Positions 17,815 through 26,078 are shown, counted from the stretch's first letter. The stretch is 64,000 nucleotides of DNA from Gracilimonas sp031581265 (GCF_031581265.1 NZ_JAVLBQ010000009.1:1-64000); one strand, 5' to 3'. The notes: generated from the sequence alone by a model not told the origin. Numbers and translations: made by a program.

Positions 17815-19061
17815 GCTTTAGCAATTTTATGAAGGCAAGTATCGGTTTTCTCCTCATTTTGTTGATGAGTGTAGATGTTACGGCTCAAAGCTATGAGCAA
17901 AAAAGGGAAGAGCTCTTAAAGCGGCAAGAAAATACCCGGGCAGAAATCAACGTGCTTGAAGCCAGAATTCGGAATTACCAAGAGCGAATTAATAATGCTG
18001 AGAAACGCTTTGATAATTCTTTTCAGCAACTACAGTCTTTTAATAATCTCATTGCCCTTCAGGATGATAAAATTCAAAACCTGGAAGATGAACAACAACA
18101 AATTCAGGCTGAAATAGAGCTCACCGAAAAAGAGATTGAATTACGGGAATTAGAACTTGAGCAGCTTATCGAGAATTATCGGAATATTATATTGTATGCC
18201 TATAAAAATGGGAGAAAAGGGAATCTTGAATTACTGCTGACTTCTGAATCCATCAACCAGATGTTGGTACGAGCCAATTATCTCCGCCGGTTTGAAGAAC
18301 AAAAAAATAAACAAGCTGAAATTATCCGTCGTGCCAAGAAAGACCTTGACCAGGTTAAAGCCAACTTGGAAAACAGTTATCAGCGAAATCGGGAGCTGCT
18401 CTCTGAAATTCGGGATGAAAAACAGGAGCTGGGCGATCAGCGGCAACAACAGGAGCAAACGGTAGAACAAATTAAACAGGAACGAAGCGAATACCTGGAA
18501 GAACTTCGAAAAACCCGCGAGCAAAGAGAAAATCTTGAAAGCAGTTTTGCAGAACTGATTGAGGAGGAAGAAAGACTCCGGGCCGAAGAAAACGCCAGTC
18601 CGGTGACGCGCGAAAATTTTGTAAGTGATGAGGTTTTGCTCACCTATGAAGAAGCATTTTCACAGTCTAAGGGATTGCTTCCCTGGCCGGTTAACAGCAC
18701 AACGGTAGCTAAGCAGTTCGGCCGGGTTCGAAATCCGCTGTATGGCACCAATACCGAACATCCCGGAATTGATATTGTGGCAGATGCAGAAGCCCCTGTA
18801 AGAGCTATTTCACCGGGATATGTGATCAGAATTTTACCTATCCTCGGCTATGGAAATGTAGTGGTAGTAAGACATGGAGCTTACTACACATTGTATGGCA
18901 ACCTGAGCAGCATCAATGTGGAAATGGGTACTGTGTTGCAAGAAGGCGATATAGTTGGAAATTCCGGAACGCCTCAATCAGAATTGGGTGAAGTGTTGTT
19001 TTTTGCAGTTAGGGAAGGGGATGAGTTTGTAAACCCGGAAGTATGGCTGAGAAATCAATAG
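17811..19061 (+). CDS. EnvC-like murein hydrolase activator (coiled coil plus degenerate M23/LytM)
   Basis: A 416-residue exported protein: signal peptide to about residue 26, a long coiled coil rich in Glu/Gln/Arg over residues 27-260, and a C-terminal M23/LytM domain from about residue 290. In the LytM domain the first zinc motif is kept (HPGIDIVADAEAPV), but the H-x-H region reads VVRHGAYYTLYGNL, so the usual Y-x-H-L histidine is Asn. That degeneracy fits EnvC-type activators, which switch on amidases at division rather than cut peptidoglycan themselves. It overlaps the DUF4292 gene by 4 bp. Confidence 0.87.
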   Translation: MSFSNFMKASIGFLLILLMSVDVTAQSYEQKREELLKRQENTRAEINVLEARIRNYQERINNAEKRFDNSFQQLQSFNNLIALQDDKIQNLEDEQQQIQAEIELTEKEIELRELELEQLIENYRNIILYAYKNGRKGNLELLLTSESINQMLVRANYLRRFEEQKNKQAEIIRRAKKDLDQVKANLENSYQRNRELLSEIRDEKQELGDQRQQQEQTVEQIKQERSEYLEELRKTREQRENLESSFAELIEEEERLRAEENASPVTRENFVSDEVLLTYEEAFSQSKGLLPWPVNSTTVAKQFGRVRNPLYGTNTEHPGIDIVADAEAPVRAISPGYVIRILPILGYGNVVVVRHGAYYTLYGNLSSINVEMGTVLQEGDIVGNSGTPQSELGEVLFFAVREGDEFVNPEVWLRNQ

Positions 19062-19212
19062 AAATTGCTTGAACCGGTATTGGAAATTTTCTGCATCTGT
19101 AATCATCTTCAAAAAAAGAAGATTAAAAGATGTGTTGTATTGGAATTTGGAGTTTGTTTTTAGGAATTTCTGCCCATCTTACTAAAACCGTTAATTATTA
19201 AACGAAATCGAT

Positions 19213-19659
19213 TTGGATAATCTCCCAAGGTTTATTTTTTATGCATCCGGTGTATTTATAGTCTCAGCAGCATTCACACTTTTTTCTTCAGAGTTTTTGA
19301 AAAAAGTAGCTGACCCTACCTATGTAGGAACGCTTTTCTTATTGGGATTTGGTTTGGTTTACCTGAATATCGTATTTGTTTCAGGCCGACGATTTATGAG
19401 GAGGCTTCAGGGGGTGAACCCGGCGCCTTACATTTTTGGATTATTGGTAGTTGCACCTCCACTGGCTTGGGTAAATATATACGACGCAGGATTGGGTGAT
19501 TTTGAACTCACTTTTATGTTTACGGTTATTTTAGCCTGTGGACTTGGAGCACTATTAGGACATCGGGCAGGATTGAAGGCACAAGTTAAATTTCGCCAAA
19601 ATCTTGAAGAGTTTATTAAGCAAGATCAGGAATTAAACGAGAATGACAATCAAAACTAA
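19213..19659 (+). CDS. Conserved-looking four-helix membrane protein of unknown function
   Basis: A 148-residue protein with four hydrophobic segments (around residues 5-25, 37-53, 68-86 and 97-119) and a charged C-terminal tail (QVKFRQNLEEFIKQDQELNEN). The only start within reach is TTG at 19213, because an in-frame TAA lies seven codons upstream at 19192 and no ATG or GTG intervenes. Function not recognised. The stop overlaps the first possible ATG of the following M28 peptidase gene, so the two may be co-transcribed. Confidence 0.65.
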   Translation: MDNLPRFIFYASGVFIVSAAFTLFSSEFLKKVADPTYVGTLFLLGFGLVYLNIVFVSGRRFMRRLQGVNPAPYIFGLLVVAPPLAWVNIYDAGLGDFELTFMFTVILACGLGALLGHRAGLKAQVKFRQNLEEFIKQDQELNENDNQN

Positions 19660-19663
19660 CTTT

Positions 19664-21037
19664 ATGAAAACAATGAAAGCTACTGTACTCTCTGTCTTTT
19701 TGGGCCTTCTTTTTATGGGAACCGGGTGGGCGCAAACCTCCCAAATGGAAATTCTTCGTGATATTGGAGAAGCACCATCAGCAGAACGAATAGAAGCGGA
19801 TATAACAGAATTGGTAAATTTTGAAACCCGCCATACCCTGTCTGATACAACGTCAGATACAGAAGGTATCGGAGCAGCACGCCGTTGGCTCAAAGCTGAA
19901 TTTGAACGTATTTCTGAAGCCTGCGGAGGATGCCTGGAAGTATTTTACGTTCGAGATTATGTTGGAGGTGAAAACCGAATTCCGGAACCGGTAGAAATTG
20001 TAAATGTAATTGCTATTCAGCGCGGAACAGCCGACCCAAATCGGTTTGTGATGATGAGTGGTGATATCGATTCCCGTGTAAGCAATGTGATGGACGGTGA
20101 GTCCGTTTCCCCGGGTGCTAATGACAATGCATCGGGAGTTGCTGGTGTTTTAGAGGCGGCGCGTGTTTTAACACAGTATGAATTTGAAGGTTCCATTATG
20201 TACGCCCAGCTTTCCGGGGAAGAACAAGGATTGTTTGGTGGTCAGATTCTGGCAGAATATGCCAAAGAGCAAGAATGGGATATCAAAGGGGTTTTGAATA
20301 ATGACATGATTGGAAATATACAGGGTATCAATGGGGTAATTGACAACACTATAGCCCGTGTATTTTCAGAAGGAACCCGGGCAGTTGAAACTGAAAGAGA
20401 AGCCCGAATGCGAAGATTTACCGGGGGAGAGGTTGATTCTCCGTCTCGCAACTTAGCTCGTTATATCGATAAAATGGCTGATGATTACATCCGGAATTTG
20501 GATGTGATGATGATCTACCGCTTAGACCGTTTTGGTCGTGGGGGACACCATCGTCCATTTAATGCGGAAGGGTATCCGGCAGTGAGAATCATGGAAACGA
20601 ATGAAGATTATGTACGCCAACATCAGGATATCAGAACCGAAGATGGCGTTGAGTATGGAGATGTACTCAGTGAAGTAGAATTTAATTTTGCTGCTAAACT
20701 CACCGGATTGAATGCGGTAACAATGGCTGCTATGAGTTGGGCTCCAAGTCCACCGGCCGAAGTGGAAATTTCAGGAGCTGTTCGACCCAGTACAACCTTG
20801 AGCTGGAAAGCACTCGACCCTGACGAAAATCCCCAACTGGCCGGCTACAAAATCTACTGGCGACTAACGGATTCAAATCAATGGGAGAAAAGCGTATTTG
20901 TTCCTGCCGATAAGACCGAGCATACCTTAGAAAATGTAGTTATTGATAACTATTACTTTGGTGTTGCAAGTGTTTCTGAAGATGGCTTTGAAAGCCCGGT
21001 AGTATTTCCCGGTCCGGCAGGTAGTTTTGGGGAATAA
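19664..21037 (+). CDS. Exported M28-family metallopeptidase with C-terminal Fn3-like domain
   Basis: A zinc aminopeptidase-type protein of about 457 residues. The start at 19664 (MKTMKATVLS) gives a clean signal peptide ending GWAQ; an ATG at 19643 would add seven residues and overlap the upstream gene. M28 features: the bridging Asp loop GANDNASG, the catalytic pair LSGEEQGLFGG, and NNDMIGN. The first zinc-ligand motif is unusual: it reads GDIDSR where relatives have G-H-x-D, so the His is Asp. The last ~90 residues form a fibronectin III-like domain (PAEVEISGAVRPSTTLSWKA). Probably secreted or periplasmic. A terminator follows. Confidence 0.85.
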   Translation: MKTMKATVLSVFLGLLFMGTGWAQTSQMEILRDIGEAPSAERIEADITELVNFETRHTLSDTTSDTEGIGAARRWLKAEFERISEACGGCLEVFYVRDYVGGENRIPEPVEIVNVIAIQRGTADPNRFVMMSGDIDSRVSNVMDGESVSPGANDNASGVAGVLEAARVLTQYEFEGSIMYAQLSGEEQGLFGGQILAEYAKEQEWDIKGVLNNDMIGNIQGINGVIDNTIARVFSEGTRAVETEREARMRRFTGGEVDSPSRNLARYIDKMADDYIRNLDVMMIYRLDRFGRGGHHRPFNAEGYPAVRIMETNEDYVRQHQDIRTEDGVEYGDVLSEVEFNFAAKLTGLNAVTMAAMSWAPSPPAEVEISGAVRPSTTLSWKALDPDENPQLAGYKIYWRLTDSNQWEKSVFVPADKTEHTLENVVIDNYYFGVASVSEDGFESPVVFPGPAGSFGE

Positions 21038-21157
21038 ATACCCGGAATAAACGCAACTTTGCCATAACTGATTATACCATAACTAATTCCCCCACACCTG
21101 ATTCAAGCGTCTCGCTTGGATCAGAATTGGTTCTAAAGAATTATAGAAAAATTAATT

Positions 21158-21187
21158 GCTCCGGTCGTTTAAGATCGGAGCTTTTTT
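21158..21187 (+). terminator. Terminator of the M28 peptidase gene
   Basis: Nine-bp stem (GCTCCGGTC / GATCGGAGC with one G-T pair), 6-nt loop and six T, 120 bp past the stop codon. Confidence 0.75.
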
Positions 21188-21216
21188 ATTGAAGGGAAAT
21201 AATTCGTACATCTTAC

Positions 21217-21413
21217 CCACATAACACCCACCGCCTCCCATTCGGTCGGCACCTCCCTCAAGGGAGGACTATCCGAAATTGAATTCGAATTTTATAACTC
21301 AATTAAGACACTTGAGTAGAAACAAACTGGGTTAAGTCTCCCATTGAGGGGAGATCAATTCAAAAAGCTGTTCCTTTTTGAATTGTGAGGGGTGTTGGTG
21401 CAAAGGGCAGAGT
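21217..21413. repeat. R1 dispersed element, copy B (rearranged)
   Basis: Contains both R1 end modules in swapped order. First comes the CACCCACCGCC...CACCTCCCTCAAGGGAGGACT end, then a unique spacer, then AAGTCTCCCATTGAGGGGAG with an AATTCAAAAA/TTTTTGAATT stem and GAGGGGTGTTGGTGC. The outer terminal repeats of the other copies are not seen. It is either two abutting half-elements or a circular permutation. Confidence 0.6.
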
Positions 21414-21432
21414 ATTTCTTGTTCTATATCAC

Positions 21433-23025
21433 CTACGAAGAATAAGCCGGATCAAGCACCCGTTCAATCTTGAGTTTTTTACCCGTCACTTGTTTAAAGA
21501 GTTCAGACTTCCGTTCCGCTCCCCATATTTCAAGATAGGGTTCTCCTTCCGTGCGAATGTAGATTTTGATTTCATCTTCACCAGAATGTATCTGTAGATC
21601 TTTTACATTTTGATAGTGACTTCGATCCAGTCCATCAGCAACCCTGAGAATGCCTGATAGTTTTTTGATACGCTTTCGAATATCAGGACTCATTTTCCAA
21701 TACTCCCCATGCCGTTTTTTGGGGGTGGATCGACGGTGATAGCGGGCCACATTTGCTATAATTTCAATTTCATCTTCCTTAAATCCCTTCAGGTCAGAAT
21801 GCCTGATGATATAAAGCGCATGCTTATGATGTTTGGAGTGAGAAATGTAGTAGCCAATATCATGAAGGTAGGCGGCATATTCCAAGAGCTCCCGGTCATT
21901 ATCAGATAAACCCAGTTCTTCCTGCAGTGTGTCGAAGATGGTGAGCGCCATATCAGCTACATTACGAGAATGGGTTTCGTGCCAATCGGTTTTTCGAAGC
22001 AACTCAAACACACTGCGACGGCGCGGATCAGCAAAAGCCCCGGTCCAGGGAAGCCCGATCATTTCCTTCTTGAGATATCGAATTACAATTCCTTCCCGAA
22101 GAGCTTGCGAAGAAATTCTCACCTTTTTAATACTGAACTTCCGAATCAGGAAATCGAGTAACACGACCCCGGTATTAATAAAGCCAACACGCTTTGTATC
22201 TAATCCGGAAACTTTTCTGCATTCTTTCTTCGAGAGCTTGATGAAGTCTTTATAAAACTCCTTGAACTCCTGAGCAGAAAACTCCATTTCATTTAGAGTT
22301 ACATCAGTTGATTTATTTTTGCGGTTGGCAATCATCTGGGCGATGTTTTCCATGGTTCCGGAAGAACCAATGATGGTATCTGTTCGATGTTGGGCAAAGG
22401 CCTGGGCTACATCCCGAAGCTTTTCTTCATAATGGGTTTCCAGCGTTTGTATGTCATCTTCTGAAATTGGATCACTGGGTTTGAATATTTCGGTCATTCG
22501 GGAAACCCCGATTTTCTTACTGGCTGTGTAGAAAAACTCCTTTTCATTCCCCAGAATAAATTCAACACTTCCTCCCCCAACGTCAGCCATCAGCACCGGT
22601 TTCTCCGTCAATTTCACCCCGTGACGTACTGCCAGTCCAATTAACTCCGCTTCCACCCGACCCGGAATAGCCAGCATTTTAATACCGGCCTCATCAATAC
22701 TTTTTTGGATGAATTCCCCGCCATTTTCAGCCTCACGAATAGCACTGGTGGCATAGGCGAGGATTTTCTCACATTCATAACTATCAGCCAGCCGTTTGAT
22801 ATTTTTCAGAGCAGACAAGCCTCGCTTAAAAGCTCCGTCAGAAAGACGTTTCCCCATTCCGCCCTTCGCTAATTCTACCATCTCCTTCAGTTTATCGAGC
22901 GTGCGGAAGCTGCCATCGGAATAAATATCCACAATGATGGCATGAAAAGAGTTGGTACCGATATCGATGGCAGCAATACGTTTTATGGGGGCGATCTGTC
23001 CGGAGCTGTTACTGTTTATGATCAA
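21433..23025 (-). CDS. Ppx/GppA-family exopolyphosphatase/guanosine pentaphosphatase with HD domain
   Basis: A 530-residue cytosolic protein. The N-terminal ASKHA fold shows the phosphate-1 motif AAIDIGTNSFHAIIVD (residues 18-33), ADVGGGSVEFILG near 145 and the GSSGTMENIAQ loop near 220. The C-terminal third is an HD-type domain (HETHSRNVADMAL, AAYLHDIGYYISHSKHHKHA, then RYHRR), the usual two-domain Ppx architecture. It hydrolyses polyphosphate and/or pppGpp; which one cannot be told from sequence. The frame opens with TTG at 23025; there is no ATG before the first conserved strand, so TTG is the likely start. R1 copy B lies just downstream. Confidence 0.88.
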   Translation of the reverse strand: MIINSNSSGQIAPIKRIAAIDIGTNSFHAIIVDIYSDGSFRTLDKLKEMVELAKGGMGKRLSDGAFKRGLSALKNIKRLADSYECEKILAYATSAIREAENGGEFIQKSIDEAGIKMLAIPGRVEAELIGLAVRHGVKLTEKPVLMADVGGGSVEFILGNEKEFFYTASKKIGVSRMTEIFKPSDPISEDDIQTLETHYEEKLRDVAQAFAQHRTDTIIGSSGTMENIAQMIANRKNKSTDVTLNEMEFSAQEFKEFYKDFIKLSKKECRKVSGLDTKRVGFINTGVVLLDFLIRKFSIKKVRISSQALREGIVIRYLKKEMIGLPWTGAFADPRRRSVFELLRKTDWHETHSRNVADMALTIFDTLQEELGLSDNDRELLEYAAYLHDIGYYISHSKHHKHALYIIRHSDLKGFKEDEIEIIANVARYHRRSTPKKRHGEYWKMSPDIRKRIKKLSGILRVADGLDRSHYQNVKDLQIHSGEDEIKIYIRTEGEPYLEIWGAERKSELFKQVTGKKLKIERVLDPAYSS

Positions 23026-23196
23026 AATGGAAAGTAGTTTTTTAGGATGTGATTAGAGCATAACCAAAAGTACGGAGTTTTTACAGGGGAAAGGTGGGTA
23101 TATTTTATGGTGAAGGTTATTCGAATTTATCTTGGTAACATTACTCAGGTTAAGTGCGAAAACATATGAACGGTTATTAATATAATGATTATTACC

Positions 23197-23274
23197 GTCA
23201 CAGCAGTAATTATAGACCTTATTAAGATATATCCTTTGGAATGTTTGTAGAAAATGATGGTTTACTGCTGTGAC
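23197..23274 (+). promoter_or_regulatory. Inverted-repeat operator pair upstream of hipB-like gene
   Basis: Perfect 13-bp inverted repeats, GTCACAGCAGTAA (23197-23209) and TTACTGCTGTGAC (23262-23274), sit 65 bp apart centre to centre (about six helical turns). Flanking bases extend the match (ATTAT on the outer side). They lie 88-165 bp upstream of the HTH gene and are the obvious candidate for autoregulation by HipB with DNA looping or bridging. The remaining 336-bp gap between the ppx-type gene and hipB is very AT-rich with no ORF. Confidence 0.65.
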
Positions 23275-23361
23275 AGTATAATTAATTATTTTCTGTTGGA
23301 TTATTATTAATAAAAATTTATAATATTACTATTAACTGTTAAAAAAGTAATTATTGCAATT

Positions 23362-23574
23362 ATGAAAGATATTGGACTAATTATTAAATGTCATCGAAAG
23401 AAAAGTAATCTCACCCAAATACAATTAGCGGACTTGGCAGGGGTGGGTAAGACGGCTGTATTCGATATTGAACATGGCAAGGAAACGGTTCAATTTGAAA
23501 CACTTCAAAAAGTATGTAAGGCTCTAAATATTTCTATCGAACTGGATAGTCCTATTATGGAAATCTGTAAATAA
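23362..23574 (+). CDS. hipB: HipB-like XRE-family antitoxin/repressor
   Basis: A 70-residue helix-turn-helix protein (IGLIIKCHRKKSNLTQIQLA, then GVGKTAVFDIEHGKETVQFE), matching the HipB DNA-binding domain. It is the first gene of a three-gene unit with a HipS-like and a HipT-like protein. It likely represses the unit by binding the paired inverted repeats upstream. In the characterised HipBST system HipB augments neutralisation while HipS is the main antitoxin. The ATG at 23362 fits the domain start. An SD-like AGAGG precedes the next gene 10 bp after the stop. Confidence 0.85.
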   Translation: MKDIGLIIKCHRKKSNLTQIQLADLAGVGKTAVFDIEHGKETVQFETLQKVCKALNISIELDSPIMEICK

Positions 23575-23584
23575 GAGGTAAAAC

Positions 23585-23899
23585 ATGCGAAAAGCTGAAA
23601 TATTTATGCAAAAAGATCTGGCCGGATTTCTGGTTGAAGAGGAAATGAATAAAAGCTATCAATTTAGATACCATGATAATTATGATGGAGCTCCAATTTC
23701 CGTGACTATGCCAGTTGAGCAGGAAGAATTTGAGTTCAATGAATTCCCTCCTTTTTTTGACGGATTGCTGCCTGAAGGAATAAATCTGGAGGCTCTTTTG
23801 AGAACTAATAAAATAGATCGAAATGATCGGTTTTCACAACTAATAGCTGTGGGTGAAGACATGGTGGGTGCAGTTTCAGTTAGAGAGGTTGAGGAATGA
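23585..23899 (+). CDS. hipS: HipS-like protein (stand-alone HipA N-terminal domain)
   Basis: A 104-residue protein equal to the N-subdomain 1 of HipA kinases (FRYHDNYDGAPISVTMPV, then FPPFFDGLLPEG and NKIDRNDRFSQLIAVGEDMVGAV), here encoded separately. In the HipBST system of enteropathogenic E. coli this small protein, HipS, is the antitoxin of the HipT kinase. The gene lies 10 bp after hipB and overlaps hipT by 4 bp (ATGA), so stoichiometric expression is likely. The identification rests on size, order and motif match. Confidence 0.85.
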   Translation: MRKAEIFMQKDLAGFLVEEEMNKSYQFRYHDNYDGAPISVTMPVEQEEFEFNEFPPFFDGLLPEGINLEALLRTNKIDRNDRFSQLIAVGEDMVGAVSVREVEE

Positions 23900-24828
23900 A
23901 ACGTTGCCCTATTACTTATGAGTCTATTTCAGAAGGAAGTTACAGTAAAACAGGATTGCACAAACTAAATCCGGCATTGAATGAATTGAATCCTTTGCCC
24001 TACAATCAAAAAGAACAGATTCAGGAAGCCCAGCGCAGAATGACAAAAATGTCGATAGCTGGAGTTCAACCAAAACTTAGTGCGCAGCTAAGTATAAAAG
24101 ATCGCACATTTAAAATCGTGGATAAGCATGGTAGTTTTATATTAAAACCACCATTGCCAAATTATGATCAGGTTCCCGAAAATGAAGATTTGACTATGCG
24201 GATGGCTAAAGCAGTTGGAATTGAAGTCCCGCTACACGGAATGGTGTACGCAAAAGACCGGTCACTTTTATATTTCATCAGGCGGTTTGACCGGGTAGGG
24301 AGATCCGGGAAAATTCATGTTGAAGATTTTGCTCAAGTTGCGGGAATGAGTCGAGAAACCAAGTACAATTACTCTATGGAAAAGGTAATATCACTGATTG
24401 ACGAATACTGCACTTTCCCCATGGTAGAAAAAATGAAGCTATTTAAAAGAACCTTATTCAGTTGGCTCACTGGAAATGAAGATATGCACCTAAAGAATTT
24501 TTCACTGATTCACAGAGATCAAAAGATCCAGCTATCTCCCGCTTACGATTTGCTGAATACGACCATAATTCTTTCAAATCCTAAAGAAGAAATGGCACTT
24601 CCGTTGAAGGGAAAGAAATCTAACTTTACGCGGTCTATGTTTTTTTCATATTTAGGAAAGGAGAGGATGGGGTTAAATGAAAAAGTGCTATCAAAAATAG
24701 AAAAAGAAATAAGCACAAACATTCCTGAATGGGAAAAATTGATAGAGATCAGCTTTTTGAGTGATGATAAAAAGGAAGCCTACCACAATATCCTGAATGA
24801 GCGGTTTGAAATATTGAAAGGAGCATGA
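23896..24828 (+). CDS. hipT: HipT-like serine/threonine kinase toxin (HipA C-terminal)
   Basis: A 310-residue HipA-type kinase without the N-terminal subdomain. Visible: Gly-rich loop SIAGVQPKLS (S53 to S62), putative ATP Lys in FILKPP (K84), LLYFIRRFDR, VEDFAQVAGM, catalytic GNEDMHLKNFS (D196, N201) and metal-binding AYDLL (D218). In E. coli HipT the loop carries two autophosphorylated serines (S-x-S); here the second is Ala, leaving S53 only. E. coli HipA phosphorylates GltX and HipT phosphorylates TrpS; the target here is unknown. All catalytic residues are intact, so an active toxin is expected. Confidence 0.85.
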   Translation: MKRCPITYESISEGSYSKTGLHKLNPALNELNPLPYNQKEQIQEAQRRMTKMSIAGVQPKLSAQLSIKDRTFKIVDKHGSFILKPPLPNYDQVPENEDLTMRMAKAVGIEVPLHGMVYAKDRSLLYFIRRFDRVGRSGKIHVEDFAQVAGMSRETKYNYSMEKVISLIDEYCTFPMVEKMKLFKRTLFSWLTGNEDMHLKNFSLIHRDQKIQLSPAYDLLNTTIILSNPKEEMALPLKGKKSNFTRSMFFSYLGKERMGLNEKVLSKIEKEISTNIPEWEKLIEISFLSDDKKEAYHNILNERFEILKGA

Positions 24829-25329
24829 AGTATATTGTTATATTAAAACTAATTGATTAGTATGATTAGGTAAAAGGGGCCTGTAATTCGCTACGAAGCA
24901 GAGCGATTTTAGCGAGGTTGAAGTCGGGAACAGGTTTCAATCCCGATAGGGATGCCGGATGCATAGCCGCCGACAAAGCCAAGCGAAAGCGAGCGTTGTC
25001 GGGGTAGAAAGATGAGCACGAATCAAAACCTCCGCCCGGAATTTTTTAGAGTATTGATGGTTATCGGAGGTTGGGTAATTAAGTTGCTATGCGAAGTAGC
25101 AGCTTCACATTTGCGTTCCACAAGCATGAATGTGGAGATGAGAAAAAAAATTAAAATAAATTGTAACAATACATGGGGTTATTACTCTTGAAGTAAATAA
25201 CTGAAAATACAGTTGAAGTTAAATCGTTTTGGGGTGAGGGGAACTCATCCATTGGAAGGATATAAATAACGGAAGATACCGAAAGGCACTTTTGGGCATC
25301 TAAATTATAAATTTAAATACATTTAATTT
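24829..25329. other. Gene-free stretch with palindromic unit after hipT
   Basis: No ORF of note. At 24930-25005 lies a GC-richer structured block: an ATCCC(GAT)AGGGAT-type palindrome after GGTTTCAATCCCGATAGGG, and a CCGACAA...TTGTCGG hairpin enclosing AGCGAAAGCG. From 25084 a GTTGCTATGCGAAGTAGCAGC hairpin follows. It looks like repeat-derived DNA, but only one copy is in this window. Confidence 0.4.
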
Positions 25330-25648
25330 ATGAAAAAACCAATGGAACAGGCATTGCAAATTCTAAAAGGAGATTTAAAGAAATTTTAACAGTTACAGAA
25401 TGGGCAGATGAGATGAATTATAACTCCTTAACCTATTTTTCCCGAAATTCCGAAATCATTACGGTATAAGGCCTAAAGCTAAAATGATAGAACTGCGCAT
25501 AGAAAAATTCTTCGATTTGATAAACAAAGATCATGAGCTCAGTTGCTATGAAATTGCTCTTGAACTTGGTTTACGGGATGAGATTGCCCTTAGTAAGTTT
25601 ATCAATAATCATACAGAAAAATCACCACGAGAGTGGAAAAAGGGATAG
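25330..25648 (+). pseudogene. AraC-type helix-turn-helix regulator, broken by two frameshifts
   Basis: Three consecutive reading frames join into one AraC-like DNA-binding domain of about 107 residues if a single A is restored at two places, near 25383 (AAGAAATTTTAAC) and near 25443 (CCCGAAATTCCG). The restored product contains TVTEWADEMNYNSLTYFSRK, then FRNHYGIRPKAKMIELRIEK and ALELGLRDEIALSKFINNHT followed by SPREWKKG, i.e. both HTH motifs. The ATG at 25330 (MKKPMEQALQ) is a plausible start and TAG at 25646 the end. Whether these are real lesions or base-call errors is open. Confidence 0.65.
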
Positions 25649-25782
25649 TAAAATCAGTAAGTGAATTATCTTGATACATTATTAATAATTAAATTTATTT
25701 ACCCTCATTCCTAATTAGATGCTAGGAACGTAACATGAGATTACCCAATCTCAATATAAATTTTGAACTAAAAGTTGATAAA

Positions 25783-26007
25783 ATGGAAATAAAAAAGATA
25801 CTAACAAGTTTTTTAATGACAGTAACACTATTTACCGGTGTAATGGCTTTCGTTGTTACCGATTGTGCCGCTTTTAGGATAGATGTAGAATATTATAATC
25901 CAGATACACAGCAAATAGATACAAGAGAAGAATGTGGTGTCTATTGTGATGATGGATTTAGTAGGAATATGCCATGTGATTCAGATTTTATACAAGACGT
26001 TAAATGA
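25783..26007 (+). CDS. Small Cys-rich exported peptide, unknown function
   Basis: A 74-residue ORF starting at ATG 25783 (an earlier ATG at 25735 would add a hydrophilic stretch before the signal). Residues 6-25 are a hydrophobic export signal (KILTSFLMTVTLF). The mature part is short and acidic with four Cys (C28, C51, C55, C65), enough for two disulfides. It is followed by a strong hairpin terminator directly before a propeller-like exported protein. In other Bacteroidota small exported peptides (for example the NVEALA group) neighbour 6-bladed beta-propellers and MauE-type proteins. The arrangement is similar, but I see no sequence match to NVEALA. Confidence 0.55.
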   Translation: MEIKKILTSFLMTVTLFTGVMAFVVTDCAAFRIDVEYYNPDTQQIDTREECGVYCDDGFSRNMPCDSDFIQDVK

Positions 26008-26043
26008 AGTTTTGTAAAAACATTAATTGTTAATTAAAGGCAT

Positions 26044-26077
26044 AATACAAGTAGAACTTCTACTTGTATTTTTTTTA
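26044..26077 (+). terminator. Strong hairpin between the peptide and propeller genes
   Basis: Twelve-bp perfect stem (AATACAAGTAGA / TCTACTTGTATT) with a 3-nt loop and a further six T. The T-run ends 2 bp before the next ATG at 26079, so it acts as a terminator or attenuator for the peptide transcript and leaves no room for a leader for the downstream gene. Confidence 0.8.
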
Positions 26078-26078
26078 T

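Noticed and set aside
24930..24960. CRISPR-like phrase GTTTCAATCCCGATAGGGAT
   Set aside because: It resembles some CRISPR repeats, but there is only one copy, no spacers and no cas genes in the window.
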